The notes: generated by a model from the sequence alone, not told the origin. DNA of 64,000 nt from Congeria kusceri (GCA_027627225.1 CM051038.1:47144843-47208842); one strand, 5' to 3'. Positions 20,546-32,765 are shown, numbered from the stretch's first letter. Program-made: numbers and translations.

Positions 20546-20760
20546 TTAGTACGTACCATGGTTAGTGGCCATTTAAATTAAAGGCTGATTTTTGGCTAGT
20601 GCAGATCATTGTGTTTTAATGGTTAGTACATACCCATGTGGTAATTTTAGTTTAGGGCTAGTATTAAGATACATGTAGTGCACATGCTCGTGGAATCTTT
20701 TAGTTTCAAGGCTGATATAAGGCTAGTGTATATGTTTGTGGATTGCTTTAATTTCAAGCT
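20546..20760 (+). repeat. diverged minisatellite units linking blocks 1 and 2
   Basis: Units of the same family with length changes (for example 'gttagtacatacccatgtgg' insertions), less regular than the neighbouring blocks. Confidence 0.7.
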
Positions 20761-21475
20761 GGTATTTGGCTAGTGCAGATCAGTGTGCTTCTGCTTAGAT
20801 TCAGGGCTGGTATTTGGCTAGTGCAGATCAGTGTGCTTCTGCTTAGATTCAGGGCTGGTATTAGGCTAGTGCAGATCAGTGTGCTTCTGCTTAGATTCAG
20901 GGCTGGTATTTGGCTAGTGCAGACCAGTGTGTGTCTGCTTAGATTCAGGGCTGGTATGTGGCTAGTGCAGATACGTGTGCTTTTGCTTAGTTTCAAGGCT
21001 GATATTTGGCTATTGCAGATCCATGTTATTCTGATTAGATTCAAGGCTGATATTTGGTTAATGCAGATCCGTGTGCTTCTGCTTAGAATCAGGGCTGATA
21101 TTTGGCTATTGCAGATCCTTGTGCTTCTGTTTAGATTCAGGGCTGATATTGGGCTAATGCAGATCCATGTGATTCTGCTTAGATTCAGGGCTGATATTGG
21201 GCTAATGCAGATCCATGTGATTCTGCTTAGATTCAGGGCTGATATTTGGCTAGTGCAGATCCGTGTTCTTCTGCTTAGATTCAGGGCTGGTATTAGGCTT
21301 GTGCTGGTCCGTGTGCTTCTGCTTAGATTCAGGGCTGGTATTAGGCTTGTGCTGGTCCGTGTGCTTCTGCTTAGATTCAGGGCTGGTATTAGGCTAGTGC
21401 TGGTCCCTGTGCTTCTGCTTAGATTCAGGGCTGGTATTTGGCTTGTGCAGATCCGTGTGATTCATGCTTACATTC
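20761..21475 (+). repeat. 48-bp minisatellite, block 2
   Basis: About 15 units of 48 bases, core 'cttagattcagggctggtat' and 'tggctagtgcagatc'. Some neighbouring units are identical, which indicates recent expansion. The 238-codon open frame here is a by-product. Confidence 0.95.
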
Positions 21476-21689
21476 GGTTTTGGTACTGATAAATCATAAA
21501 GTATTTATAGGAACGTAATAGCAAGTTCGTCGCCTTGTGAATATGATTGTTATCAGGGCTGGTATTCATAAGTTTAAAGTTTTGATCGGGCTTATTCATG
21601 TCCGTGTGGCTATTGTTGTTGTCGGTTTTGGTACTCAAAAAGCATAAAGGATTCACACATACGTGACGGTTAGTTCATATCCATGTAGC

Positions 21690-22600
21690 CACGTTTACGT
21701 TCACGTCTGCTATTCATAAAAAATAAAGTTGTATTTTGTACATGACGGGCTTTTCATATCCTTGTGGCTACTTTTAGTTTCATGGTATATATTCATTAAC
21801 TTGACATGATAGTTCATATCCGTAGAACAATTTTAGTTTAGGCTGGTGTTCGGATTGTTCAAATCCGTATAACATTTTTAGCTCAGGTCTGGTGTTTGAG
21901 TTGTTGTTTAAATCCATATTGTCATATTTAGTTCAGGGCTGGAATTTGGGTTGTTCAAATCTGTATCGCAATTTTGAGTTCAGCGCTGGAAATCGGTTTG
22001 TTCAAATCCGTATGGTCATTTTTAATTCAGGGCTGGAATTTGGGTTGTTCAAATCTGTATGGACATTTTTAGTTCAGAGCTGGAATTCGGGTTGTTTAAA
22101 TTCATATGGTCATTTTTAGTTCAGGGCTGGAATTCGGGTTGTTCAAATCTGTATGCACAATTTTAGTTCAGGGCTGGAATTCGGGTTGTTCAAAACCGTA
22201 CGGCCATTTTGAGTTCAGGGCTGGAATTCGGGTTGTTCAAAACAGTATGGCCATTTTGAGTTCAGGGCTGGAATTCGGGTTGTTCAAAACCGTATGGCCA
22301 TTTTGAGTTCAGGGCTGGAATTCGGGTTGTTCAAAACCGTATGGCCATTTTGAGTTCAGGGCTGGAATTCGGGTTGTTCAAATCCGTATGGCCATTTGGA
22401 GTTCAGGACTGTTATTCGGGCCGTTCAAATCCGTATGGCCATTTTTAGTTCTGGGCTTGAATTCGGGTTGTTAAAATCCGTATGGCCATTTTAAGTTCAG
22501 GACTGGTATTTAAGGTTTTCAAATCCTTATGGAATTTCAGGTTTTTCAAATCAGTATGGCCATTTAAGCTCAGAGCTGGGATTTAGGGTGCGTATGAATC
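21690..22600 (+). repeat. 47-bp minisatellite, block 3
   Basis: About 16-18 units of 47 bases, core 'ttcagggctggaattcgggt' followed by 'tgttcaaaaccgtatggcca'. Related to blocks 1 and 2 but one base shorter. The most homogeneous units lie at 22170-22380. Confidence 0.92.
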
Positions 22601-23297
22601 AGGTTCTTAGGTTAAGGTCACGGCAATCGGGGAATAGCCATCGGTTCCATCTTGTTAGTCCAGGGCTGGTATTAATAAAACTCCTAAACAAAATCTTAGC
22701 TTTTAACATCCAAAATTCAGTGAATATTTTAGCTCCGATTTTCCACCTTAACGTCACAAATGTATATTCAGATCATGGTAAAATACGATGGCATAATTTT
22801 ATTTCATGCTATATGTTAAAAAGTGCAGAATACCAGTGAATGATAACCCGATCATTTTAGTCTAGGTCGACTAGGTCATACAAACTATATTTTCACTCAT
22901 GGCTCTGCCACGAGTGAAAATATTGCTTCTATGACCACTCATGACATAAATACGATCTTATACTGCATTTAACAAATATCCTCTATACACTTTATTAGAG
23001 TAATACCATCTATATCTAAATTTAACTGCATATCAAATAGACACAGACATAAGTATGCAAACAATTTCAATATTTCTCAATCTGTTACAAAGAAGCAATA
23101 TGAATACAATTCTAGAACCTTTTATTGGGGCTATGTATATTTTAATATTTAACAAAGATAAGAATAACATTTCTGGTGATTCAGAAAGGGTAAGAAATTG
23201 CAACTGTTACATGTTATTTCACCAAATTAATTTAATTATAAGTAGTGTTCCAGTTTTACTATTTTGACCTTAATATAACATTATATTTTATATAGAT
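22601..23297. other. unassigned, with a hairpin at 22888-22922
   Basis: No gene recognised. A 16-base inverted repeat with one mismatch (TATTTTCACTCATGGC and GCCACGAGTGAAAATA, loop TCT) lies at 22888-22922. Its neighbour 'tctatgaccactcatgac' recurs as 'tctatgaccacgagtgaa' near 23765 and 'ttctataaccactagtgaa' near 34567, so it is part of a dispersed element. Confidence 0.4.
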
Positions 23298-23538
23298 ATG
23301 TGGCGCGTTGTGGGAATGCATGTGCGTAAAGTGTCGTCCCGGATTAGCCTGTGCAGTCCGAACAGGCTAATCCAGTACGGCACTTTCCGCCTACAGTGGA
23401 TATATGTTTAGAAGAGACTTTCTTGAAACAGAAAATACCATATAAGCGTAAATGCCGTCCTGGATTAGCCTGTGCGGACTGCTTTACGACACTTTACGCA
23501 CATGCATTATGTCCGGTTTTTCCACGACGCGGCTCATA
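23298..23538. mobile_element. fold-back/MITE element (GTGTCGTCCCGGATTAGCC family), copy 1
   Basis: Ends are inverted: ATGTGGCGCG...ATGCATGTGCGTAAAGTGTCG on the left and its complement with small gaps at 23480-23538. Inside are two further hairpins built on GGATTAGCCTGTGC and its complement. No coding capacity. Confidence 0.8.
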
Positions 23539-24548
23539 TGTTTTGTGGGATATCATAGTATTCCTGCATTAGCAATGATTTTTTGAAAATAAAAGAAGTG
23601 AAACGATTGGAGTGTATATAATGGTCAAAGCCTTCGGAATACGTTGCATTAAACCATAATAATGAAATAATATTAAATGAAAGAAATACAGGTATATAGA
23701 GGATATTATTGATTTCGGTGAATAATATAAGTTTATTTTAGGATCGATTATTAATTTTTTTTTTCTATGACCACGAGTGAATGAAATTCAATCAACAAAC
23801 TTATTTTTATTTTATGCTTTTGGACAATAAAAAAAAACAATTTTGCGAGATAAGCTTACACGTCACAAGTTTCGTGTATTCTGACGCATAGCAAATAGAT
23901 CATAAATAGTTCCAAAAGTGTCACCCATTAGTATGATTGGAAAAAAGTGCCATTTTCTTTGCGCCCATTTCGCTTAATTATATTTTGTTGAATTTTATAA
24001 CGTGTTTTATTTGTGTATACACATGTATGTAAATACTCTACATGCATATACAATTGCCAAGGGAGATAGACCACTACTTGTAGATCGATGTTATGTATGA
24101 AGAAACAGTCCGTTTTATGTGTAGTGAAAATATTTTCATTTTTCCAACAAATTTTATTTAACCAATACAATTCTTTGTTACATGTCCTATAAATAAACGG
24201 CTTATCATTGGTCCATATGGTGGTAGGCGATACAAAATATATCTCATAATTAATGGACTTTGGGTTTTTGCCTAGTCATATTCAATGGGATAAAATAGCT
24301 AACGTTGGTACCCCTTTCCAGACGTTACGAATAACGTTTGCGAAAACTTAGCGGGGATACATTTAGTGACGTAACTTTCTACAAACAGTTCGGTTTAACA
24401 ATAACAACGACGCTATTTTGGAAATGACGTCATTTCATTATAAGTACTTATACTTAAGGCGCACATTTCACCGTTATTAACAAAAAGTGCGTGTAACGTC
24501 TGTAAACGATAACAATTATTTATAGAATGTCATATAGTAAACCATTTG
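23539..24548. other. unassigned, intron 5 of copy B
   Basis: AT-rich. It contains a palindromic GGAAATGACGTCATTTC at about 24421-24437 and no exon-like sequence. Confidence 0.35.
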
Positions 24549-24663
24549 TTGACTAGAGGGCCATTGAATATGACCTGATATTTACTAATATAAAAACGGC
24601 GCCTCGGTCTATATGTCTTTCTACCAGTGAATATCAGATCATATTCAATGGCCCTCTAGTCAA
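24549..24663. mobile_element. long near-perfect hairpin, MITE-like
   Basis: 34-base arms (24549-24582 and 24630-24663) with a single mismatch, starting TTGACTAGAGGGCC, around a 47-base loop. The whole is 115 bases, close to the exon 6 acceptor of copy B. Confidence 0.8.
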
Positions 24664-24754
24664 TAATTGTATAATATTTCACTGAAAAGCATATAATCAA
24701 AATTTTTCTTTAAAGCAACGTTTTTTTAAATATATTTCAGAATGCCCATTTTAA

Positions 24755-25640
24755 ACACAGATGCGAAAGAAAGAGACCCAACCATATCCAGAGACTGCAA
24801 ATATATTCATATCATTTGGATGTTTTCAAAACGAAAATGTTATATGCAAAACAAAACTTTCAACTCAAGCAAAATAAGTAAATCAACCCCTTAAGATTTT
24901 TTTATAATTCAATAGTAATAAAATACTGTCAAAGTATATAACACATCTACAAGCATACACCTTCGACAGGAATACATCGGTATGTGGGTATAAAATTTCA
25001 TAAAACAAGATCAGAATGTTAGCAGATTCTAAATGACTTTTATTGTTTGTATTGTACGTTTTATAAATTTGAATTTAAAAAACACAGTGTCATCGCAAAA
25101 GGAAACAGCAATTGAAATTCAATCCACATGTTAATATTATGAATATATAGGATCTGACACGAGTTGTCATTTCATACCATAATTTATTAAACGAGTTACA
25201 CATTGTATTAAACGATAAACAAAGAATAGCATGTAATAAAAGAAATTCAGCAATAAACACACTGATCTTAACCTTGTTCTTTTGGTTTTATTGCACGTTT
25301 ATTATAATGCCAACGCCGTTTTCAAGGAAACAGAAGTTACAGAGGTTATACTGAAAATACCCATTTTTATTACCTCATCGGTAAAGAGAAAAACGTTGAA
25401 AGAAAAATGTTTACAAAATACTGTCATTATAATCAGCAAATACAATAATGGACTGCTGCTTGTTTATTGCATTGTTTGGGAATCGAAAATGCAGATTCAA
25501 CTGGATTGTAAACCGTTATGTATGTAGTTGTTTCAATTAGCTAAGGCTAAGGTGATTATTTGATCTTTATTATATACAAGAAACGTGGTAATTCCACGAA
25601 AACCAAATTTTTCGAACAAAATGCATTAAAGTTCGCAAAA
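24755..25640. other. 3' flank of copy B, unassigned
   Basis: AT-rich. At 25148-25185 it has 'ggatctgacacgagttgtcatttcataccata', here only named as the same terminus that bounds the element at 57717-57875. No gene seen. Confidence 0.35.
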
Positions 25641-27020
25641 AAATAATTTTTAGTAATGGTGACCTTGACCTTAACCCCACTGAACCCATATGCAATCCCA
25701 AGCGAGGTCTAGATATAAGATATTTATTTATGAAGTTTCATTAACATAACTCAATGTCTTCTCAAGCTATTGAGCGAGAGCTGGTTGTCTATTTATAGTA
25801 ACGTTGCCCTTGACCATGACCCCACCCACGCCATATGCAATCACAAGCGAGATCAGGATATAAGATATCTATGTATGAAGTAATTGAGGGGAAACCGTTT
25901 TTCTGTTTGTAGTAACAGTGACCTTGATCTTGACCCCATCCATCCAATACGCAATCCCAAGCAAGGTTTCAATATAAGGTATCTATGTATAAAGTTTCAT
26001 TAAAATATCTCATTGCGTTCTCAAGTTATTGAGAGAAAACCGTTTTTCTATTTTTAGTAACAGTGACCTTGACCCCACTCATCCCATATGCAATCCCAAG
26101 CGAGATCTCGATATAAGGTATCTATGTGTTAGGTTTTATAAAAATATCTCAATGCGTTCTCAAGTTATTGATCAAAACCGTTTTTCTATTTTTACAGTGA
26201 CCTTGACCTTGACCCCACCCACTCCATACGCCTTCTTAAGCGAGGTCTTATTATAAGGTATCTCTGTATAAAGTATTATTAAAATATCTCTATGCGTTCT
26301 CAAGTTATTGAGAGGATACCGTTTTTCTATTTTTAGTTATAGTGACCTTGACTTGACCCCACCCATCCCATAGACAATCTTAAATGAGGTCTCGATATAA
26401 GGTAGCTATGTATTAAATTTCATTAAAACATCTCAATGCGTTCTCAAGTTATTGAGGGAAAACCGTTTTCCTATTTTTAGTAACAGTAACCTTGACCCCA
26501 CTCACCCCATATGCAATCCCAAGCGAGATCTCGATATAAGGTATCATTAAAATATCTCAATGCGTTCTCAAGTTATTGATAAAATCGTTTTTCCATTTTT
26601 AGTACAGTGACCTTGACCTTGACCCCACCCACTCCATACGCATTCTTAAGCGAGGTCTTATTATAAGGTATCTATGTATAAAGTATTATTAAAATATCTG
26701 AATGCATTCTCAAGTTATTGAGAGGATACCGTTTTTCTATTTTTGGTTATAGTGACCTTGACCCCACCCACCCCATATACAATTTTTAATGAGGTCTTGA
26801 TATAATTAGCTATGTGTTAAATTTCATTAAAAAATCTCATTGCGTTCTCCAGTTATTGAGCGAAAACCGTTTTTCTATTGTTAGTAATAGTGACCTTGAC
26901 CTTGACACCACCCACCCTATATGCAATCCCAAGCGAGGTCTTGGTATAAGGTATCTATGTATGAAGTTTCAATTAAATATCTCAATCCGTTCTCGAGGTA
27001 GAGAGCGGAAACGAAACGTG
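25640..27020 (+). repeat. roughly 135-bp tandem repeat, about ten copies
   Basis: Units contain in order 'aaaaccgtttttctattttt', 'cagtgaccttgaccttgacc', 'ccatatgcaatcccaagcga', 'gatataaggtatctatgt' and 'atctcaatgcgttctcaagt'. The last unit runs into a GC-rich tail near 27005-27055. The type is familiar from bivalve genomes; the family name is not known to me. Confidence 0.92.
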
Positions 27021-28970
27021 CTACGCCCGCGCGCCCGCCCAACGACATACGCCAACTAATAACCGAAATTGTTCATCGAAAAAATGTAGTTAATAAACAG
27101 TATTAAAGGTCAGTTGCTACCTACAAATAGGCAAGCTCTTGACATGTCCGTGGAGAACAACGCCAGTCAATTACATAAACCGGAATATATCAGTCTTTTT
27201 TTTTAAACTGAGGCCAAAAAAAAAATAATTGTGTGTTTCGGATACGGTCTAAAAAAAAGTTAGGTATGGTAGGGATTGATTTTTTTAACTATTTTTTTAT
27301 GTCTAGCCAATTAAGCGAAACGAATCGCAAACACTTAACCGGAAATGTTATTCATTCAGACGCATACTTAATATACCACCAAAACATATAAGCGCCTTTT
27401 CGACACGAATTATCTAGTTAATCACGACAAATCTGACAAATTTACATTTCACGAAAAAAGAAGGTCTCAAACAAACTTTAGGGTCGTTTTTTTTTCTAGG
27501 TAGGGTCGGGTTGCCTGAGTTTTTGTTTTGGCCTGAGAGGTTCCACTCGACGAAGAACGTTTAGCGAAAATTCCATTTGACAATGTGCCTAGCCGTTTTG
27601 ACCGTACAAAGTAAAAGAGGCGAATTCTTAGCCTGCATATACAAGCGGAAGTTGTTGCCTTCCAGACGCTCGAGATTCAGAGAATTGGCTACGATTCATC
27701 TATGTAAACCTTATAATTAATGCGATAACTCGATTCATGATGAGTTAAAAACACACAGCCGTACATAGATTTAACGTATATTTAACAGAAATGCAGCTTA
27801 ACTTTAATCTATCTCGATTTCGGTATCTTTCTGATCACAATAGTCCGGAAATAGACAACATCCTAAACGATTTGTGTTCCAAATTTCAGAACCTATACAG
27901 TCCGAAACGTTCGGCATGACGGGGTATTGTCTACATTTGTCTATCTATCAATGATCGCAAGAGAGAATCAGACGCAACTCTACTAGTGTCAACAGCCATG
28001 TGCATTAGCGCGAGAAATCATGGAAACAGATGTATACGCCAGAACCAAGCGTTTATTCTACGCGTGTGTGAAATATATAGTTAAGAGTTTACGTGATGCT
28101 AGAGCCGTAACACAAACTGGAGTCAATGCATAATATAGACTTCAAGCAGCAGTCCAGAAAAATATTAATACAAATACGACTTTTCCAAAATCGTTTCTTC
28201 TGGACATCTTACCGATCAAAATACAAAAATCCGCATTTAAATCGGTAAAATAATAACGTTTTGGTATTTTGTATCGTATAGTTATCTGTACGCGATACCG
28301 GGTGATGCCTCTGGAGTAAATCAGCAGGTACATTAGTGTATATTCCGTTCGTACCAAGCGTTTTCGAAACAAAGACATTAGAAAATTAGAAAACAGTTTC
28401 GGTCGAATAAACGTCACGAACGTTCATAAGAAATGATGCCAATATAAGATGTATTGAATTATTTTCTATGGACTGCGGCTAAAATCATTAGAAATATACC
28501 TGTGTAAATATATTAGGTTTTTATGTAAAGCAGCAATATTTCCTAGAACTGTTGATGTTTGTTAGATTTAGTTTCAATTATAATATCAAAAATGCACACC
28601 ATATTATACATTTTTTTACAAAACACACGTATATATTTCGTTCATACCATACTGTCTACATATAAAACACTCCTCTCCAGATGGGAAAAAAAGAATTTCA
28701 TTTGAGATGTATTATCAACCGCAAGTATGATGACATCGCCCACACGCGCTTGTGCTAAGTTTTTTACCATTTTGCTAATTTTACCAATCAGTCTGCTATC
28801 ATTACAATATGTCTGGCTGTCATTCATTTTGTAGACGGTGTTTACAACAATCAAAACTGTCGCAATACTATTTTGTGTAAATATTTCAACTACAAAATGC
28901 CATTAGTTAGATGCATATACAATCAGACTCCTACCAATATCGTGAATAAAATAAAGTACGGTTTGCTGAA
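27021..28970. other. unassigned intergenic stretch
   Basis: AT-rich, with several T/A homopolymers and a few open frames under 95 codons that show no motif. I see nothing assignable. Confidence 0.3.
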
Positions 28971-30197
28971 ATGACGAAAATTCTTTGTGATCTGCTATGC
29001 CTGCTATGCCTATGTATCGTTTGTGCCCATGACGACGATGATTCTGAATCTGAGGAGATAAGCTGCCCTGTGCTGGAAACCTACAACTGTCCGTTGTTTA
29101 ATTATACGCAGACACCGCTGTGACGAAGCAAGAGTTCACGACGCAGGTTTGTTTTGTTTTTTGTTTGGACTTTTCGCCGTATTTAACAGTATTTCCGTCA
29201 TAACCGGTCAGTTAACCTACTCACTCTTTTCCTGGGCAAGCTTAGCCGACCTAAGCGGGTTACCAGTACCAAGTGCACATACTTATGCCAGTAACTGACA
29301 ACTGCCCTACCTGAATCAGAGTTTGTTGGAGAATAGCCCTAGAACTAATTTTATTACCAATACCCACACAATTTATGTGGCCGGGCTGGAAAACTCGTCA
29401 TATACAAGTTTGTGTGACTTTACAACATGATACATGTTTGTCCTCGACTGGTAAGCTGGAACTCGTCAAATAAAAGTTTGTGTGACTTTAGAGGTTGAGA
29501 TATACGTAGCTTTGAATCGGTAAGCTAGGCGCATACTCGCCATATCAAAGTTTGAGGTACAATGTATGTATAAGTTTGGCTTTATGAGGTTTGCCTAGCA
29601 TAGTGCCGGTAAGCCAGACAAATACTCACCATTTCAAACATTGGACCTCTGCTTTATTTCGACTTTACAAATTATTTTTTTTTAAATGTTTTTATTCTCA
29701 TTAGTTGGCATTTATTCCATTTTAGTACTATGCTTGCGAAGATCAATGTTACTTGAATAATAGTCAGTGAATACACGAAAGAGCATGTATTAACACATTT
29801 GAAGCATATTTATACTACGCAGTACGCCCATAGTTATGATCATGGAATAGATAGAAATATCATAATTATGTATAAGAAGTTTATTGACATTTGATTTTAA
29901 GGTTTAAACTTGAAGAAAATATGAAACACAAATCAAACGAAAGAATGCTAGGCCAGTACGGCGTCCTTCATCAGGTTTAACCCCTTGTGTTTTGACAATA
30001 CTGTTACAAGTTGGTGATTCCAGTATAATTCATATTAATAGTTTGTGTATGTGGTCTTTCTGGCTATTTGCTGTTATGAATGAGCTCTTGGTAAATTGAC
30101 CGCACAAAGAACCGTAGAATGCCTATAAGGTTGTCCCTCTTGCTGATGCAGCGTAAGTTTGATATTGTTTTGTTGTCTTTCAGAATGTCCATTCTAA
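28971..30197 (+). pseudogene. Copy C of the unrecognised secreted-protein family (first and last exons only)
   Basis: ATG at 28971 starts a clear signal peptide (MTKILCDLLCLLCLCIVCA) followed by an acidic run DDDDSESEE. The frame ends at TGA 29121-29123, but in the next frame VTKQEFTTQ followed by a GT donor at 29147 matches the end of copy D exon 1 (VDISEFQTQ). The last-exon motif ECPF-stop follows a good acceptor at 30184-30197, with AATAAA at 30550-30555. No exon 2-5 match is present in the roughly 1 kb between. So this is either a deletion derivative with a one-base shift in exon 1, or a source of a 50-residue secreted acidic peptide. The first is more likely. Confidence 0.45.
29365..29645 (+). 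repeat. imperfect tandem repeat between the exons of copy C
   Basis: About four diverged units of 70-90 bases sharing 'actcgtcatatacaagtttg' and 'ggtaagctgg'. Confidence 0.5.
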
Positions 30198-31247
30198 CAT
30201 AATGTCTGGACAAGACCATTGATGACACAACGGAGAACAACCTATAACATACAATGAGACCTGTTTACAAAGAAACCATAGTTGATAAAAGTAATGTGCT
30301 AAACGTATAAGCCCAATATGAAAATGTTAGTCTTTCGAGGTAACGAAAGTAAAATGGAAAATTTAATGAACAGCATAATTATTTGTCTGGCAAATGTCTT
30401 TAACAATCTAAATCTAAAGTGCACTAAATGTTATATAAATACAAACATTCTTAAGTCAGTTTGGCAAATTGGTATGAAAATGAATTAGCACATTGCTGAA
30501 TTTTATATAAATGACATTGAATGTATTCCTTGTGTCTCGAAATATGTTGAATAAAAGCATCATACAAATATTGTTTCTTTCTGCTCACTTTTATTTCACA
30601 GGAGAGTACGAATAATATATCTGGAATTTACCAACCTGACTACTTACTATAACGAAATCGAGTATAACAGACCAGGTGCATGTATTCAATACGAACTATG
30701 GCATGCTTATAATTATATCTGACATTATTAGTTAAAATAAAAAGCACTTGAAGAGCGTAGACATCCATCAAGATATGTACAATGTTATCCAATCCCATTA
30801 AAATCAAATCCTAACATTGTTAGGACCTAAAGACATCGTATAACAGGTCAAGTTCAAATGATCTTCAAATAGAATATCAGCCCTGCTGCACAATGAAATC
30901 GCAGTTTGCACAGCAATGTTTGGCCACGGTGTTTGAAAAGTGATGCATTTTCAACAGTTTGATTGGCTCCTGAAAAGGTCATCTGAGCGTGACCACTAAT
31001 GCGAAGTCATCATATCTAATCAGCGGATTATATAGTAGAGTCAGACTGGAGATGATTTTAATGAACAGAACAGAACAAGACTTTTATTTTCACCCAAGTA
31101 TATAAGAGATATATAATGTATATAATGTATATATAATGAGATTGAAAGTTTCTACCTAAATGTTTGAGTTTGTTTATTGCCTCCCCTTCAACACTTGCAT
31201 TTTCTAATGTGTTACCGCCCTTGCCATATCTTCTAATAATCAATATA
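30198..31247. other. 3' flank of copy C, unassigned
   Basis: Contains the AATAAA at 30550-30555. Otherwise AT-rich with a TATATA run near 31100-31138. Confidence 0.35.
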
Positions 31248-31585
31248 AGAATAATGAAACTCCAAAGGCATCACAGGGAGAGAAACCCTTATGAACATCC
31301 GCTGGGCCCGGATTCACAAAGATCCTTAGGGAAAACTTAAGTAAATTCCATTAATTCATTAAATTCGATATTTGGCTGTTTAATGTATAAGTTTTTTAAG
31401 ATTAAAATGTTGTAAACTTGTAAATATTGCGTATATGTTTAGTATTGCAGCCTTCTTTTACAGAAATAATTGGATTTCACATAGAAAACTTGATCTGAAA
31501 TATTGCTTACGTACAACTTAAGTTAAGATTTCCCTTAGGAGCTGTTAGAATACCAGCCCAGGACCTTTATTTCAGAATAATTTAA
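31248..31585 (-). repeat. dispersed repeat interrupted by a MITE (nested insertion)
   Basis: The flanks (31248-31303, 'tgaaactccaaaggcatcac', and 31561-31585) match the intact family seen at 34168, 37421 and 55018. The MITE of the GGGCCC-TATTCACC family (copy 3, 31304-31560) lies at the point where the others read 'cagctggtcctttatt'. Confidence 0.6.
31304..31560. mobile_element. MITE-like element, copy 3 (GGGCCC-TATTCACC family)
   Basis: Left end GGGCCCGGATTCACAAAG, right end ...TTAGAATACCAGCCC; the inner arms contain AACTTAAGT. More diverged than copies 1 and 2. Confidence 0.6.
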
Positions 31586-32584
31586 AGGAATTCTAGATCC
31601 TGTGGTGATCGGTTCGCCACCAAAATCTAGTCATCTAATCTAATCTAGTACATCAATACACAACCCTTTGGCAACCTTTCTGCAACCTTTTTGCGTACTA
31701 ATTTACTGAATGCAAACATAGAACTCTATATCTGCACATTGCCACGATGCGTACGACATATTGTGGTGTTTAATGGACATATGGAGAGAAAATCGAAAAC
31801 CAAACTTCGTCGTCTGATGTAACTACACATTGATACATTGACATCTCTAACGCTTGCAGCATCGAAATATTAAACTGGCAACATTATCAACCGTCATTAT
31901 TAAGCTTATAGTTGGTAAGGGTATTTCTTTACTTCCTAAAATTGTAACTAAAATTTACAATGATGAGGTCTACAAACTTGAATCATAACTTACTTTTACA
32001 GGTTTCATGTCTCTGAAAATATGAAATACTTCAGTAATTCAATTACACCACTAAAACATTACGTATTGTTAGTATTGGATCCTTTACTGCAACATGTGTG
32101 ATGGGACGCCAAAATAACACCTCATGCTGTTACTGTATAACCTTCCATCCTATGATATTATAGTAATACGCTGATTGATCATCTTTACATCGTAAAAGCC
32201 AAGTGCCTGTGTAATTGACACATGGTGCAAACTGTGTACTCTACTAGAGCATGGTTTTCTTAGAGAATGCTTTTTTAAATTATTTTTAAGTCTCCCAATA
32301 CATAGGGTAATTACGGTAACTGGAACAATATATGTCGTAAAAGAAGCCATATAAGTTAAACAATGATCAATGAGTTTGGGTTTATTAAAACCATATAGCT
32401 TGTTGCAAAACTATACACGCGTAAAGTATCCAATTGTATAATCGTCCTTTGTATTAGATTATATTGGCATATGACAGCTAAAATAAAACCCAGAGTGTTG
32501 GATTACATTGTTGGAAATAGGAAAGATAAAATAGCGTGCCGCAGTACTATCGCACATATCTGAATTCTTATACCTTTCGTTTTT
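31586..32584. other. unassigned
   Basis: AT-rich. No gene or repeat recognised. Confidence 0.3.
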
Positions 32585-32765
32585 TGCCACTTTAATTCCC
32601 CCATCTATTATTAAAGCATTTTAATCCCCCCTAAGCTATTATGAAAGCATGTTAAGCTATTATTAAAGCATTTTAATCCCCCCAAAGCTATTATTAAAGC
32701 ATTTTAATCCCCCCATGCTAATATTAAAACATTTTAATCCCCCCATGCTATTATTAAAGCATGAA
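32585..32765 (+). repeat. roughly 35-bp minisatellite, about six copies
   Basis: Unit 'ctattattaaagcattttaatcccccc', with small length changes. Confidence 0.9.

Larger units (their letters stand above)
18525..24754 (+). pseudogene. Copy B of the unrecognised secreted-protein family (exons 3-6, damaged)
   Basis: Exon 3 at 18525-18610 (NKITMTCEQRAF...RCG, phase 2 in, phase 1 out, as in D); exon 4 probably 19180 to about 19328, where a one-base shift separates the Cys-containing part (DPSSALCGS) from the part matching FFDLQI (FLNLKI), and no GT donor follows; exon 5 at 19944-20062 (TGDIDYTGQPWEKIAP to FTWLGT, GT donor); exon 6 at 24741-24754 giving ECPF and stop. Intron 5 is 4.7 kb and mostly minisatellite. 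Exons 1-2 are not found, although an ATG at 18475 followed by a hydrophobic stretch (KIVLALVLHIC) runs in frame into exon 3 and could act as a new signal peptide. The exon 4 frameshift and lost donor suggest a pseudogene; a sequencing indel cannot be excluded. Exon 4 is the weakest match. Confidence 0.5.

Noticed and set aside
20773..21489. 238-codon open frame with a 16-residue repeat
   Set aside because: It exists only because the minisatellite unit is 48 bases. The frame is lost in the 47-base block and the frame on the other strand is equally open.
25640..27020. CRISPR-like array (regular repeats)
   Set aside because: Units are contiguous with no unique spacers, and the genome is eukaryotic. 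The same holds for the other tandem arrays.
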